Notes: generated by a model not told the origin, from the letters alone. Positions 19,165-29,691 are shown, counted from the stretch's first letter. The stretch is DNA of 60,931 bases from Pseudomonas marginalis (GCF_001645105.1 NZ_LKEG01000039.1:1-60931); one strand, 5' to 3'. Program-made: numbers and translations.

Positions 19165-19977
19165 ATGCTCCCTTTGTCACCCAGTTTGCTACCCAGCCTC
19201 GCCGCCGCCATTTTGTATGCCGCTGCGACTTTCTATCAGGGCACTCGTCTGGCCCAAGGCACCAAGGCGGACAAACGCCTGCTGGTGGGCCTTGGCGTCC
19301 TCGCGCTGCTGGCTCACGCTGCCAGTTTGTTTACCCACCTGATGACGCCCGTCGGCCTGGGCCTGGATTTTTTCAGCGCCGCCAGCCTGATTGCCGCCGC
19401 CGTCATCGCACTGACCCTGATGGCCTGCTACCGGATTCCCGTCGAGAACCTGCTGGTGCTGTTATTCCCGCTGGGCGTGCTGACGGTGCTGCTGGCGCAA
19501 TTCGCGCCCACCGGCACGGTGCAGGTGATTGATGAAGAACCGGGCATCCTCGCGCACATCCTGCTGTCGATCCTGGCCTACGGCATGTTCACCATCGCGG
19601 TGTTCCAGGCCCTGCTCCTGCTGCTGCAGGACCACCAGCTCAAGCACAAGCACCCCTCCGGGCTGATCAAGAACTTCCCGCCGTTGCAAACCATGGAGAG
19701 CCTGCTGTTCGGCTTCCTGTGGGCCGGCTGGACGCTGCTGTCGCTGTCGCTGATCTCCGGCTGGCTGTTTGTCGAAAACCTGTTCGCCCAGCACCTTGTG
19801 CACAAAACCCTGCTGGCGTGCCTGGCCTGGGTGGTGTTCAGCGTCTTGCTGTGGGGCCGCAACCGCCTCGGCTGGCGCGGGCACAAGGCGATTCGCTGGA
19901 CGCTGGCCGGTTTCTGCCTGCTGATGCTGGCCTATTTCGGCAGCAAGCTGGTTCGCGAATACATCCTGCATATCTGA
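19165..19977 (+). CDS. CcsA/HemX-like cytochrome c assembly membrane protein (YpjD type)
   Basis: 270 residues with about eight hydrophobic segments and the family pattern of a central His-containing loop (AHILLSILAYGMFTIAVFQA) followed by WxGWTLLSLSL. It resembles the YpjD/HemX branch of the cytochrome c assembly family, but no heme-lyase WWD motif is visible. The precise role is therefore unclear. In Pseudomonas it is regularly found between ffh and a CNNM/CorC gene, as here, with a 12-bp gap downstream. Confidence 0.85.
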   Translation: MLPLSPSLLPSLAAAILYAAATFYQGTRLAQGTKADKRLLVGLGVLALLAHAASLFTHLMTPVGLGLDFFSAASLIAAAVIALTLMACYRIPVENLLVLLFPLGVLTVLLAQFAPTGTVQVIDEEPGILAHILLSILAYGMFTIAVFQALLLLLQDHQLKHKHPSGLIKNFPPLQTMESLLFGFLWAGWTLLSLSLISGWLFVENLFAQHLVHKTLLACLAWVVFSVLLWGRNRLGWRGHKAIRWTLAGFCLLMLAYFGSKLVREYILHI

Positions 19978-19989
19978 CGGGCAGCAAAA

Positions 19990-21228
19990 ATGGACAACTT
20001 GCCCCTGGGGCCGATGGTCGCGGTAATTGCCTTGCTGCTGTTATGGGCGGCACTGTTTACCGCCATCGAGGCCGCGCAACAACACCTGCTGGCCCTGCGC
20101 CCCGGAACGCGCCAGGGCGACAAGGCTGCCGCCCGCCTGAACTTCCCGCGCCATAGCCTGATCCTGTGCAACAGCCTGTGCCGCGCGGCGGTGGTGATCC
20201 TCTGCACGCTGCTGGCGATCTACGCCTGGGCGCAGAATGGCCCATGGCTCGGCTGGCTGATCTCCTGTGCCCTGCTGCTGATCCTCGCCGACTACTTGCC
20301 GCGCACTCTGGCCACTCGCCACCCTCAAGCGGTGCTGGGCTTTGGCAATACGCTGCTGGGCGTCCCGCTGAAAATCCTCTACCCCCTGGCCTGGCTGCTC
20401 AATGGCATCAGCCTGTTGCTGCTGCGCCCGTTCGCACGCACATCCGGCGTGGTGAAAAAGAGCGACGAACCGCAGCCCGACCACGACGATGAACCGGAAC
20501 CGGAGGCCGACGAGAACCGTACCCCCGGCATGCCAGGCATCCACGCCCTGGACAACATCACGGTCAACGACATCCTGGTGCCCCGCAGCGAAGTGGACGG
20601 CATCAACCTGGATGACTCGGTCGAAGAGATCATCGAGCAACTGCGCACCTCCGAGCGCACCCGCCTGCCGGTGTTCCACAGTGATATCAACCAAGTCCAA
20701 GCCGTGCTCAACACGCGGCAGATCCAGCACCTGCTGCCTGACGCCAGCCTGACCAAAGAAGCGTTGCTGGCGGCTTGCCACGAACCCTACTTCGTCCCCG
20801 AAAGCACGCCCCTGCAACTGCAATTGCTGAATTTCCACAAGCAACACCGACGCCTGGGCATGGTGGTGGACGAGTACGGCGAAGTGCTGGGCATTGTCAC
20901 CCTGGAAGATATCCTCGAAGAAATCGTCGGCGAATTCGAAAGCGAGCAGAGTGCAGACAACCCGCATATCGAAGCGCAACCGGATGGACGCTATATCATC
21001 GACGGCGCCGCCTCGATCCGCGAACTGAACAAGAGCCTGAACTGGCACCTGCCCAGCGATGGCCCCAAGACCCTCAACGGCCTGGTCACCGAAGCCCTGG
21101 AGACCATCCCGGACTGCGCGGTGTGCCTGAAAATCGGCCGCTACCGCCTGGAAATCCTCGAGACCGAAGACAACCGGGTGAGCAAGGTGCTGATCTGGCA
21201 CACCAGCAAAATGCCCGTCGCCGCTTAG
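19990..21228 (+). CDS. CNNM/CorC-HlyC family transporter or ion regulator
   Basis: 412 residues. An N-terminal DUF21/CNNM membrane domain (about 1-150) is followed by an acidic linker (DEPQPDHDDEPEPEADE), a pair of CBS domains (about 190-310, with MVVDEYGEVLGIVTLEDILE) and a C-terminal CorC/HlyC domain (about 325-405). Such proteins are linked to Mg2+ or Co2+ export. It is probably co-transcribed with the preceding CcsA-like gene. Confidence 0.88.
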   Translation: MDNLPLGPMVAVIALLLLWAALFTAIEAAQQHLLALRPGTRQGDKAAARLNFPRHSLILCNSLCRAAVVILCTLLAIYAWAQNGPWLGWLISCALLLILADYLPRTLATRHPQAVLGFGNTLLGVPLKILYPLAWLLNGISLLLLRPFARTSGVVKKSDEPQPDHDDEPEPEADENRTPGMPGIHALDNITVNDILVPRSEVDGINLDDSVEEIIEQLRTSERTRLPVFHSDINQVQAVLNTRQIQHLLPDASLTKEALLAACHEPYFVPESTPLQLQLLNFHKQHRRLGMVVDEYGEVLGIVTLEDILEEIVGEFESEQSADNPHIEAQPDGRYIIDGAASIRELNKSLNWHLPSDGPKTLNGLVTEALETIPDCAVCLKIGRYRLEILETEDNRVSKVLIWHTSKMPVAA

Positions 21229-21248
21229 TTTCCAGACAAAACACAATC

Positions 21249-21357
21249 AAATGTGGGATGGGGCTTGCCCCCGATGGCCTAGTGTCAGTCACTGCATCAG
21301 GTGACCGATACTCTGCTATCGGGGGCAAGCCGAATCGTCTCACTGCTCCCCACATTT
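21249..21357. repeat. REPIN with a disrupted right arm
   Basis: The left REP AAATGTGGGATGGGGCTTGC is intact. On the right, ATCGGGGGCAAGC and CCCCACATTTT are separated by about 16 extra bases. The remaining 220 bp before the MFS gene show no ORF with family resemblance. Confidence 0.75.
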
Positions 21358-21577
21358 TGACTTGTTGTAAGTTCAAACCCCTTCCTATAATCCCTGCGGC
21401 TTATCCAAGCCCCGCCCGACCGCGTGCTACCCGCACCCAACGCGTCCAGGCACCGCTTCATCCTGTCTGACCGGTGTTCGCTCCCATCCCGAGCCACCCC
21501 GCGCAACCCCTGATCCATGGGTGTTCGACCAATAATAATCCGCGTCCAAACGCGCAATGACCGTCAGGGATATCGCC

Positions 21578-22888
21578 ATGAGCACCACCTACAACGAGGC
21601 CGCGACCGCCGCCCCGACCAACTCGACTGCACGGGTCGCCACGGCGAGCATCGTCGGCACCGCCATCGAGTTCTACGATTTCTATATCTACGCCACGGCA
21701 GCTGCGCTGGTGATCGGCCCGGTGTTCTTCCCACAGACCTCCGGCACCGCGCAGATGCTGGCGTCGTTCCTGACCTTCGGTATCGCCTTCATCGCCCGCC
21801 CATTGGGCTCGGCGCTGTTCGGCCACTTCGGTGATCGCATCGGGCGTAAATCGACGCTGGTGGCTTCGCTGCTGCTGATGGGCGTGTGTACCACGCTGAT
21901 TGGCTTGCTACCGGGTTATGACAGCATCGGGGCCTGGGCGCCGATCCTGTTATGCATACTGCGGTTTGGCCAGGGCTTGGGGCTCGGTGGGGAATGGGGC
22001 GGCGCGGCACTGCTGGCGACCGAGAATGCGCCCAAAGGCAAGCGCGCCTGGTTCGGCATGTTCCCGCAACTGGGCCCTTCGATTGGCTTCCTGGCGGCCA
22101 ATGGCTTGTTCCTGATCCTGGCGATGAGCCTGAACGACGAGCAGTTCCGCAGCTGGGGCTGGCGCATCCCGTTCATCCTCAGCGCTGCGTTGGTGATGGT
22201 GGGCCTGTATGCGCGCTTGAAGCTGCATGAAACGCCAGTCTTCGCCAATGCCGTCGCCAAAGAAGCGCCGGTAAAAGTGCCGTTGGTGGAACTGTTCAGC
22301 CAGCATTGGCTTCCCGTATTGCTGGGCGCCGCGTCGATGGTGGTGTGTTATGCGTTGTTCTACATCACCACCGCGTTTTCACTGAGCTACGGCGTTTCGA
22401 CCTTGGGCTATAGCCGCGAGACCTTCCTTGGCTTGTTGTGCTTTGCCGTGCTGTTCATGGGCCTGGCCACGCCGCTGGCGGCCTTGGCCAGCGACCGTTA
22501 CGGGCGCAGGCCTGTGCTGATCGTCGGTGCGATCCTGGCGATCCTGTCGGGTTTTACCATGGAGCCATTGCTGACCCACGGTTCGACCTGGGCGGTGGCG
22601 CTGTTCCTGGCCTTGGAGCTGTTCCTGATGGGCGTGACCTTCGCGCCCATGGGCGCCATGCTGCCGGAGTTGTTCCCCACACGTGTGCGTTATACCGGCG
22701 CGTCGGCGGCGTATAACCTGGGTGGGATTGTGGGGGCTTCAGCGGCACCGTTCTTCGCGACCAAGCTGGTGGCGATGGGTGGGCTGAGTTATGTCGGCGG
22801 GTATGTGTCGGCGGCGGCGTTGCTCAGCTTGATTGCTGTGCTGTGCCTGAAAGAGACGCGGGATAATGATTTGAACAAGGTTGCCTGA
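21578..22888 (+). CDS. MFS transporter, metabolite:H+ symporter (MHS) type
   Basis: 436 residues with 12 predicted helices. It begins ATASIVGTAIEFYDFYIYAT, the MHS-subfamily signature also seen in shikimate, citrate and alpha-ketoglutarate/proline symporters. The loop between helices 2 and 3 carries GHFGDRIGRKSTL. Substrate cannot be assigned. ATG 21578 has a GGGA upstream, while the in-frame ATG at 21557 does not. It stands alone between REPINs. Confidence 0.88.
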   Translation: MSTTYNEAATAAPTNSTARVATASIVGTAIEFYDFYIYATAAALVIGPVFFPQTSGTAQMLASFLTFGIAFIARPLGSALFGHFGDRIGRKSTLVASLLLMGVCTTLIGLLPGYDSIGAWAPILLCILRFGQGLGLGGEWGGAALLATENAPKGKRAWFGMFPQLGPSIGFLAANGLFLILAMSLNDEQFRSWGWRIPFILSAALVMVGLYARLKLHETPVFANAVAKEAPVKVPLVELFSQHWLPVLLGAASMVVCYALFYITTAFSLSYGVSTLGYSRETFLGLLCFAVLFMGLATPLAALASDRYGRRPVLIVGAILAILSGFTMEPLLTHGSTWAVALFLALELFLMGVTFAPMGAMLPELFPTRVRYTGASAAYNLGGIVGASAAPFFATKLVAMGGLSYVGGYVSAAALLSLIAVLCLKETRDNDLNKVA

Positions 22889-22897
22889 TAGACCGCC

Positions 22898-22990
22898 TTC
22901 GCGAGCAAGCCCGCACACACATTTGATCGGGTTCACACATTTTGACTTGTGAACTCATTCAAGTGTGGGAGCCGGGCTTGCCCGCGATGG
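22898..22990. repeat. REPIN, GCGAGCAAGCCCG subfamily
   Basis: Left arm CTTCGCGAGCAAGCCCGC and right arm GTGGGAGCCGGGCTTGCCCGCG face each other between the convergent MFS and purT genes. The arms are imperfect (ACACACA against GGGAGC). Confidence 0.8.
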
Positions 22991-23002
22991 GCGCGACGCG
23001 GT

Positions 23003-24184
23003 TTAAAGCTCTACGACAACAGCCTTGGAAGCACGAGTAGCCTTCGCCCGAGCCGCTTCAATCGACTCATCCCGCGCCAGCGCCACACCCATGCGACGCT
23101 GGCCATTCACTTCCGGCTTGCCAAACAGGCGCAACGCCGTGTCCGGCTCGCTCAACGCGGCGCCCAAGTTGGCGAACGCGGTCTGGGTCGACTGCCCTTC
23201 CACCAGAATCACCGCCGAAGCCGAAGGCCCGAACTGACGGATCAACGGGATCGGCAGGCCCAGGATGGCGCGAGCGTGCAAGGCGAACTGCGACAGGTCC
23301 TGGGAAATCAGAGTCACCAGGCCGGTGTCATGCGGGCGCGGCGACACTTCACTGAACCACACCTGATCACCCTTGATGAACAGCTCCACGCCAAACAGGC
23401 CGCGACCGCCCAGGGCCTCGGTCACCGCTTTGGCAACGCGCTCGGACTCGGCCAGGGCAATCGGGCTCATGGCCTGCGGCTGCCAGGATTCCTGGTAGTC
23501 GCCCTTCTCCTGACGGTGACCGACTGGCGCGCAGAAGGTGGTGCCACCGATGTGACGCACGGTCAGCAGGGTGATTTCGTAGTCGAAGTCGATAAAGCCT
23601 TCGATGATCACACGCCCTTTACCGGCACGACCGCCCTCCTGAGCGTAGTCCCAGGCTTTCTGCACATCGTCTGTGCTGCGCAGCAGGCTCTGGCCCTTGC
23701 CCGACGAACTCATCACCGGCTTGACCACGCACGGGAAGCCCAGGTCCTGGACGGCCTTGCTGTAGTCTTCGAAGGTATCGGCGAAGTGGTACGGCGAGGT
23801 CGGCAGGTCCAGCTCTTCGGCGGCCAGGCGGCGGATGCCTTCGCGGTTCATGGTCAGCGAGGTAGCACGCGCGGTCGGGATCACGGTGAAGCCTTCAGCT
23901 TCCAGTTCCACCAGGGTGGCGGTGGCGATGGCTTCGATTTCCGGCACGATGAAGTGCGGTTTTTCCGCCTCGATCACCGCACGCAGGGCGGCGCCGTCGA
24001 GCATGTTGATCACGTGGCTACGGTGCGCCACCTGCATGGCCGGCGCGTTGGCGTAGCGATCCACGGCAATCACTTCAACGCCCAGGCGTTGCAGTTCGAT
24101 TACCACTTCCTTGCCCAGCTCACCGCAGCCACACAGCAAAACGCGGGTCGCGGTTGGCGACAATGGAGTTCCGATTCGGGTCAT
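23003..24184 (-). CDS. purT: Formate-dependent phosphoribosylglycinamide formyltransferase (GART 2)
   Basis: 393 residues of the ATP-grasp superfamily. It has the N-terminal preATP-grasp region ([21 protein letters not shown]), the ATP-binding loop [10 protein letters not shown] (about 160) and metal ligands around [22 protein letters not shown]. It formylates GAR with formate and ATP in purine synthesis, an alternative to PurN. Other purine genes in the window are purL, guaA and guaB. Confidence 0.97.
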
Positions 24185-24253
24185 CTCAGGTCCTCAGGGG
24201 AGCGGATCATGGGGAGAAAGGCGGGCATTTTACATGAACTGTAAAAATTGGCC

Positions 24254-24721
24254 TCAGTTGGCGACGGCCCGCTTGCGGATTCGCCAAGCCATGATCAGCC
24301 ACACCACCGTGACCCCGGCGAATTTCGATACCAGCGCGGTGCCCGCCACGGCCGGGGTGAGCGCGCCGATCAGGCCGAAGAAGATAAACGTGTCGAGGGG
24401 AATGCTCAGTGCTGAACTTATCCACAGGCGATCGTGCAGCGGGCGCTTGGTGATACTGAACACCAGCCAGTCGATGCACTCGGACACTGCGAACGCCGTG
24501 GCGCTCGCCAGGGCAATGGCCGGGTCGGACGTGACATACGACAGCACCAGCGCCGCCAGCATGGCAATGATTGAACCGTGGCCGAAGCGGGTTTGCACCA
24601 TGTCGCGCAAGATGAAGACCAGGCCACCCCAGGCGGACCAGATGACGTCCAGGTGCGGGGCGGTGGAGAAGGCGAAGTTGATCAGCACGACGCTGCTGAT
24701 GTAGGCGATCAGGAAGAGCAT
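24254..24721 (-). CDS. VUT family membrane protein (queuosine-precursor transporter-like)
   Basis: 155 residues, mostly hydrophobic (about five helices), with the VUT/YhhQ-type features WGGLVFILRDMVQ and ASATAFAVSECIDW. Relatives are implicated in queuosine-precursor uptake, but substrate assignment is uncertain. I chose ATG 24721. The frame stays open into the upstream tandem repeat and REP, giving a His/Lys-rich extension that is almost surely not translated. No strong RBS is visible. Confidence 0.75.
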   Translation of the reverse strand: MLFLIAYISSVVLINFAFSTAPHLDVIWSAWGGLVFILRDMVQTRFGHGSIIAMLAALVLSYVTSDPAIALASATAFAVSECIDWLVFSITKRPLHDRLWISSALSIPLDTFIFFGLIGALTPAVAGTALVSKFAGVTVVWLIMAWRIRKRAVAN

Positions 24722-24777
24722 GGAGGACGGACCTGTGGCTGATGCCGCACAGGGTACTTCACAGCAACCCTTGTAGC

Positions 24778-24831
24778 GAGCGGACCTCTTGTGGTGAACG
24801 GGCTTGCTGTGGTGAGCGGGCTTCTTGTGGT
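24778..24831 (+). repeat. Three 18-bp tandem repeats fused to a REP end
   Basis: Units at 24778-24795, 24796-24813 and 24814-24831 follow the pattern GAGCGGGCTTCTTGTGGT with a few substitutions. A fourth half unit begins the REPIN at 24832. The second 18-bp block also appears, almost unchanged, next to the REPIN at 41860. Confidence 0.85.
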
Positions 24832-24955
24832 GAGCGGGCTTGCCCCGCGCTGGGTGGCGAAGCCGCCCCAAACCCAGGCACTCAGTTCTAACTGGAAAAA
24901 CTCAGAGCCTGAAATGGGGCGGCTTCGCCACCCAGCGCGGGGCAAGCCCGCTCAC
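24830..24955. repeat. REPIN of the second family
   Basis: Arms GTGAGCGGGCTTGCCCCGCG... and the matching reverse complement surround a spacer with the inverted pair CTCAGTT/AACTGG-AACTCAG. The variable loop region of the arm is GGTGGCGAAGCCGCCCC, against GCTGCGAAGCGGCCCC at 15120. Confidence 0.9.
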
Positions 24956-24961
24956 TACAAA

Positions 24962-25177
24962 TCAGGCACCGGATTCCCCGGAGACCATAAACACCAACCC
25001 ACTCGCCACCGCCCGCTCATGGCACAACCCCAACACCACTCGGCGCTCGGCATTGTCCATGCGGCTCCAACGCGTGATCTCATCCACCGTACGCTGGCAG
25101 CCGGTGCACATGTCGTCATCGTCCAGCGCGCAAATGCTCACGCACGGCGAGGCGACGGGGCGTTCAATGGGGCTCAT
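24962..25177 (-). CDS. DUF1289 domain protein
   Basis: 71 residues with the Cys pattern [21 protein letters not shown], the DUF1289 hallmark (probable metal-binding Cys cluster), followed by the W-containing helix ITRWSRM. Function unknown. Its ATG overlaps the stop of the gamma-carbonic anhydrase gene (ATGA), so the two are coupled. Confidence 0.88.
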   Translation of the reverse strand: MSPIERPVASPCVSICALDDDDMCTGCQRTVDEITRWSRMDNAERRVVLGLCHERAVASGLVFMVSGESGA

Positions 25178-25698
25178 GCTTCCTGCTCAACCAGGTCACG
25201 CGCATAACGCTGCGAGTTGTGCACATAGTGCGCAGCACTGGCTTCGAGCATGCGTTTTTGCGCGTCGGTCAGTTCACGCACCACCTTGCCCGGCGAGCCC
25301 ATCACCAGCGAACCATCCGGGATTTCCTTGCCTTCGCCGATCAGCGAGTTGGCGCCGATGATGCAATGTTTGCCGATCTTCGCGCCGTTGAGGATCACAG
25401 CATTAATGCCGATCAGGCTGTAATCGTCGACAGTGCAACCATGCAACATGGCGTTATGACCAATGGTCACGCCGGTGCCCAGGGTCAGCGGGTAGCCCAT
25501 GTCGGTGTGCATCACGCTACCGTCCTGCACGTTACTGTTCTTGCCGATCAGGATCAGTTCGTTGTCGCCACGCAACACCGCGTTGAACCAGACGTTGGCG
25601 CCCTCCTCCAGCTTGACCTTGCCCACCAGTGTGGCGTTCGGTGCCACCCAGCTCTGTGGATGAGTCTCGACACGGGCGTCGCCCAGGCGGTATTTCAT
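25174..25698 (-). CDS. Gamma-carbonic anhydrase family protein
   Basis: 174 residues built on left-handed beta-helix hexapeptides (about residues 15-140). Three His ligands for the metal can be placed in VMHTDMG and [10 protein letters not shown], as in gamma-class carbonic anhydrases of the PaaY/YrdA group. It may hydrate CO2 or act on acyl-CoA-type substrates. Coupled to the DUF1289 gene downstream. Confidence 0.9.
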   Translation of the reverse strand: MKYRLGDARVETHPQSWVAPNATLVGKVKLEEGANVWFNAVLRGDNELILIGKNSNVQDGSVMHTDMGYPLTLGTGVTIGHNAMLHGCTVDDYSLIGINAVILNGAKIGKHCIIGANSLIGEGKEIPDGSLVMGSPGKVVRELTDAQKRMLEASAAHYVHNSQRYARDLVEQEA

Positions 25699-25734
25699 GG
25701 TTTTCCCTCACGGCATTGCCATTCAAACGATGGC

Positions 25735-26337
25735 TTAGGTATTGATGAAGCTCTTGGGCGGTTGATGCAAGCTGATCTGAGCGTCGTCATAGAGCAGATT
25801 GATCAGTTCGACGATCATGATTGCCGTCAGCCCCCAAATCTTGTATTCGCCGAACCGATAGCTGGGCACGTACCAACTGCGGCCCTGATAATCAATCCGA
25901 TGGGTATGTTCGCGCGGATCCTGTCGGAAGAAGTCCAACGGCACGCTGAAAACGGCGGCAATCTCGGCATCGTTGGCCAGGTATTCGACGTAATCGGGGA
26001 TAACGCCCACATACGGCGTGACGCGAATGCCATGCAGGGAGATCAGCGGGCTCAGGGGGCCGATCACTTCGACCAGCCCAGGCGGCAGGCCAATTTCTTC
26101 TTCAGCCTCGCGCAGCGCGGTGAAGATCAGGTCCGGGTCTTCGGGGTCGCGGCGCCCGCCGGGGAAGGCCACTTCGCCACCATGGGTCGACAGGCCGCTG
26201 GCGCGCAGGGTCAGGATCAGCTCAGGTTCGTCACTGCGGGTAATCGGCACCAATACAGCGGCCTCGGGGAAACGTCCGTCCGTTTCCAGCGTATGCGGCG
26301 TGTGATTGCTTACCCGGCGAAGTAGCTCGTCCAGCAT
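25735..26337 (-). CDS. CoA pyrophosphatase, NudL-like Nudix hydrolase
   Basis: 200 residues. The Nudix box runs GGRRDPEDPDLIFTALREAE plus EEIG, and the N-terminal part has the CoA-Nudix pattern LTLRASGLSTHGGEVAFPGG. The family cleaves CoA to 3',5'-ADP and phosphopantetheine. It lies 36 bp upstream of the gamma-carbonic anhydrase gene on the same strand and is divergent from the second Nudix gene. Confidence 0.9.
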   Translation of the reverse strand: MLDELLRRVSNHTPHTLETDGRFPEAAVLVPITRSDEPELILTLRASGLSTHGGEVAFPGGRRDPEDPDLIFTALREAEEEIGLPPGLVEVIGPLSPLISLHGIRVTPYVGVIPDYVEYLANDAEIAAVFSVPLDFFRQDPREHTHRIDYQGRSWYVPSYRFGEYKIWGLTAIMIVELINLLYDDAQISLHQPPKSFINT

Positions 26338-26483
26338 GAGTCATCTCGGTCTGTTGGCTACCTTGCATCATGCACCAAAGCGTGCGGGTGCCCAACCCCA
26401 AAACCCGCGCAGTGTCGCTAAACGACAACTTGCAGCGCCCTGCCCGTCACGCCAAGATAGACGCACTTTCCAGGAACCCCAGC

Positions 26484-27032
26484 ATGAATTTCTGCAGCCA
26501 GTGCGGTAAACCGGTTACCCAACGCATCCCCGAAGGCGACGGCCGCCTGCGCTTTGTGTGTGATCACTGCTCGACCATCCACTACCAGAACCCCAATATC
26601 GTCGCCGGCACCGTACCGGTGTGGGGTGATAAAGTGCTGCTGTGCCGCCGCGCCATCGAGCCGCGCCTGGGTTACTGGACCCTGCCCGCAGGGTTTATGG
26701 AGAACGGCGAGACGGTGCAACAGGCCGCCGCCCGCGAAACCCTGGAAGAAGCCTGCGCCCGCGTGCACAACCTGAGCCTCTACACGCTGATCGACGTGCC
26801 GCACATCAACCAGGTGCATATCTTCTACCGCGCCGAGCTGGTGGACCTGGACTACGCCGCCGGCCCCGAAAGCCTTGAAGTGCAGTTGTTCGACGAAGCC
26901 GACATCCCTTGGTCCGAGCTGGCTTTCCGCACCGTGGGGCGTACCCTAGAATACTTTTTCGCTGACCGTCGGCAACAGTCGTTCCCGGTGCGCAGCGAGG
27001 CCGTGCCGCCAATGGGCAAGCCCACCCCATAA
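26484..27032 (+). CDS. Nudix hydrolase with N-terminal zinc ribbon
   Basis: 182 residues. An N-terminal Cys4 ribbon (MNFCSQCGKPV...FVCDHC) precedes a Nudix domain with box GFMENGETVQQAAARETLEE. This resembles the NudC/NADH-pyrophosphatase-related group, but the protein is shorter and its substrate is uncertain. CAGGAA eight bases upstream supports ATG 26484 over the more upstream in-frame start. Confidence 0.88.
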   Translation: MNFCSQCGKPVTQRIPEGDGRLRFVCDHCSTIHYQNPNIVAGTVPVWGDKVLLCRRAIEPRLGYWTLPAGFMENGETVQQAAARETLEEACARVHNLSLYTLIDVPHINQVHIFYRAELVDLDYAAGPESLEVQLFDEADIPWSELAFRTVGRTLEYFFADRRQQSFPVRSEAVPPMGKPTP

Positions 27033-27069
27033 CACTCCGGCAGATGGCCTTTAAAGGGATACCGTTTCA

Positions 27070-27573
27070 ATGCGTTGGTTGCTTGCTCTTATCTGCCTGT
27101 CGTTCGTTACCCTGTCATCGGCCTCCACCGTGGAAACCCTGGGCGGTAAAACCGTCGAAAAAGTCCTGGTGCTCAAGTCCGCCCACCAGCTGCAGTTGAT
27201 CAACGACGGCAAGCCCTTCAAGACCTACCGTATTTCCCTGGGCAAAAACCCCAAGGGCCACAAGTTGATCGAGGGCGACCGCCGCACGCCGGAGGGCCTG
27301 TACTGGATCGACTGGCGCAAGACCAGCGAGCGCTTCAACCTGGCCATGCACATCTCCTACCCGAATATCAGCGACGCCGCCCGCGCCCGCCGCGAAGGCG
27401 TGAAGCCGGGCAGCATGATCATGATCCACGGCACCCCCGACACCGAGGATTACCCGGAGCAGTGGTTCCACACCCTGGACTGGACCGACGGCTGCATCGG
27501 CATGCGCAATGTGGATATGCGTGAAGTCTGGAACATGGTCAAAGACGGCACCCTGATCGAGATTCGGCCGTAA
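27070..27573 (+). CDS. L,D-transpeptidase family protein (YkuD fold), exported
   Basis: 167 residues with a signal peptide (about 1-18, MRWLLALICLSFVTLSSA). The YkuD domain is present with MIHGTPD and catalytic Cys in DWTDGCIGMRN. The family forms 3-3 peptidoglycan cross-links or attaches lipoproteins. It lies 37 bp after the Nudix gene and may share its transcript. Confidence 0.9.
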   Translation: MRWLLALICLSFVTLSSASTVETLGGKTVEKVLVLKSAHQLQLINDGKPFKTYRISLGKNPKGHKLIEGDRRTPEGLYWIDWRKTSERFNLAMHISYPNISDAARARREGVKPGSMIMIHGTPDTEDYPEQWFHTLDWTDGCIGMRNVDMREVWNMVKDGTLIEIRP

Positions 27574-27687
27574 TCTCGTACCGTTCGTAAAATAATCTGA
27601 AAATAATTCCTGCCCCTGGCAGCGCCTGCCGGTGAATACCAGTTCACCGTGCGGGCTGCGCACTTCTGCGCGCGATAAAGACCTCTC

Positions 27688-27779
27688 TAATACCACTTTA
27701 CATCAGGCACCAATAGAGCGCCCTAAAACCGGTGCTTGCACCGTTTTGGCAGCATTGACATGGTATTTAAGTGGTATTA
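27688..27779. promoter_or_regulatory. Probable NagR operators upstream of nagR
   Basis: TAATACCACTT (27688-27698) is exactly inverted as AAGTGGTATTA (27769-27779), and a third half-site TGGTATT occurs at 27761-27767. TGGTAT/ATACCA half-sites resemble those bound by GntR/HutC-type GlcNAc regulators. Their position 57-148 bp before nagR fits autoregulation of the nag operon. The pairing also allows an RNA hairpin, but spacing of over 70 nt makes protein sites more likely. Confidence 0.65.
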
Positions 27780-27835
27780 ATTTCCGACCCATACCGGGCG
27801 ACAACACTCCAATAACCGCATCGGAAACCTCACAG

Positions 27836-28594
27836 ATGAACCCCATCCTGACGCTGCGTCCCGACGACAAACAATCCACGCCGCTGTACCTGCAACTGGC
27901 GCGCAACCTCGCAGCGGCGATCCATGCTGGCCAGTGGAAATCCGAACAGGCACTGCCGTCGGAGCGCGCCCTCAGCGAGCAGTTGAGTATTTCGCGAGTG
28001 ACTGCGCGTAAAGCGCTGGAAGTGCTGTTTGCCCAAGGCCTCATCCGCCGCAGCCAAGGCTCCGGCACGTTTATCACGCCGCGCCTGGAACAACCGTTGT
28101 CACGCCTGTCGGGCTTCAGCGAGATGCTGCGGCTGAAGGGTTTTGTCCCCACCTCCCAGTGGCTGGAGCGCGATATCACCCCGCCGACCCACGAAGAGCT
28201 GATCCGCCTGGGCCTGTCGCCCACCGACAAAGTGGCGCGCCTCAAACGCCTGCGCAAAGCCGATGACACGGTCATGGCGATTGAAATGACCGCCATGCCC
28301 GCCTCCGTGCTGCCCCACCCGCAAGCCATCGGCAATTCGCTGTACGAATACCTGGAAAGCATCGGTAAGCCCGTCGTGCGTGCCCTGCAGCACATCCAGG
28401 CCATTAATGCCTCGGACGAGTTCGCCAAGCTGGTAGGCATTGCTCCCGGCACCGCCATGCTGCTGATGACCCGGGTCGGCTACACCGCCGACAACACGCC
28501 GATTGAAATCACCGACACCTACTGCCGCAACGACTACTACGACTTCGTCGCAGAACTGCGCCGCCATGACTATTCCGCTGAACTGCGAATTTAG
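27836..28594 (+). CDS. nagR: GntR/HutC family regulator of GlcNAc use
   Basis: 252 residues. The N-terminal winged helix-turn-helix (about 15-80; LPSERALSEQLSISRVTARK) is followed by a UTRA effector domain (about 95-240), as in NagR/DasR/NagQ-type regulators that sense glucosamine-6-phosphate or GlcNAc-6-phosphate. It is the first gene of nagR-nagA-SIS-nagF-nagE, ten bases from nagA, so it controls its own operon. ATG 27836 gives the family length. The upstream extension would cross the operators. Confidence 0.9.
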   Translation: MNPILTLRPDDKQSTPLYLQLARNLAAAIHAGQWKSEQALPSERALSEQLSISRVTARKALEVLFAQGLIRRSQGSGTFITPRLEQPLSRLSGFSEMLRLKGFVPTSQWLERDITPPTHEELIRLGLSPTDKVARLKRLRKADDTVMAIEMTAMPASVLPHPQAIGNSLYEYLESIGKPVVRALQHIQAINASDEFAKLVGIAPGTAMLLMTRVGYTADNTPIEITDTYCRNDYYDFVAELRRHDYSAELRI

Positions 28595-28604
28595 AGAACT
28601 GCCC

Positions 28605-29691
<1,087 letters not shown>

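Noticed and set aside
24722..24871. N-terminal extension of the VUT gene with HHK-rich repeats
   Set aside because: The extension is translated from the tandem repeat and REP. It has no start signal and does not resemble the family, so ATG 24721 was preferred.
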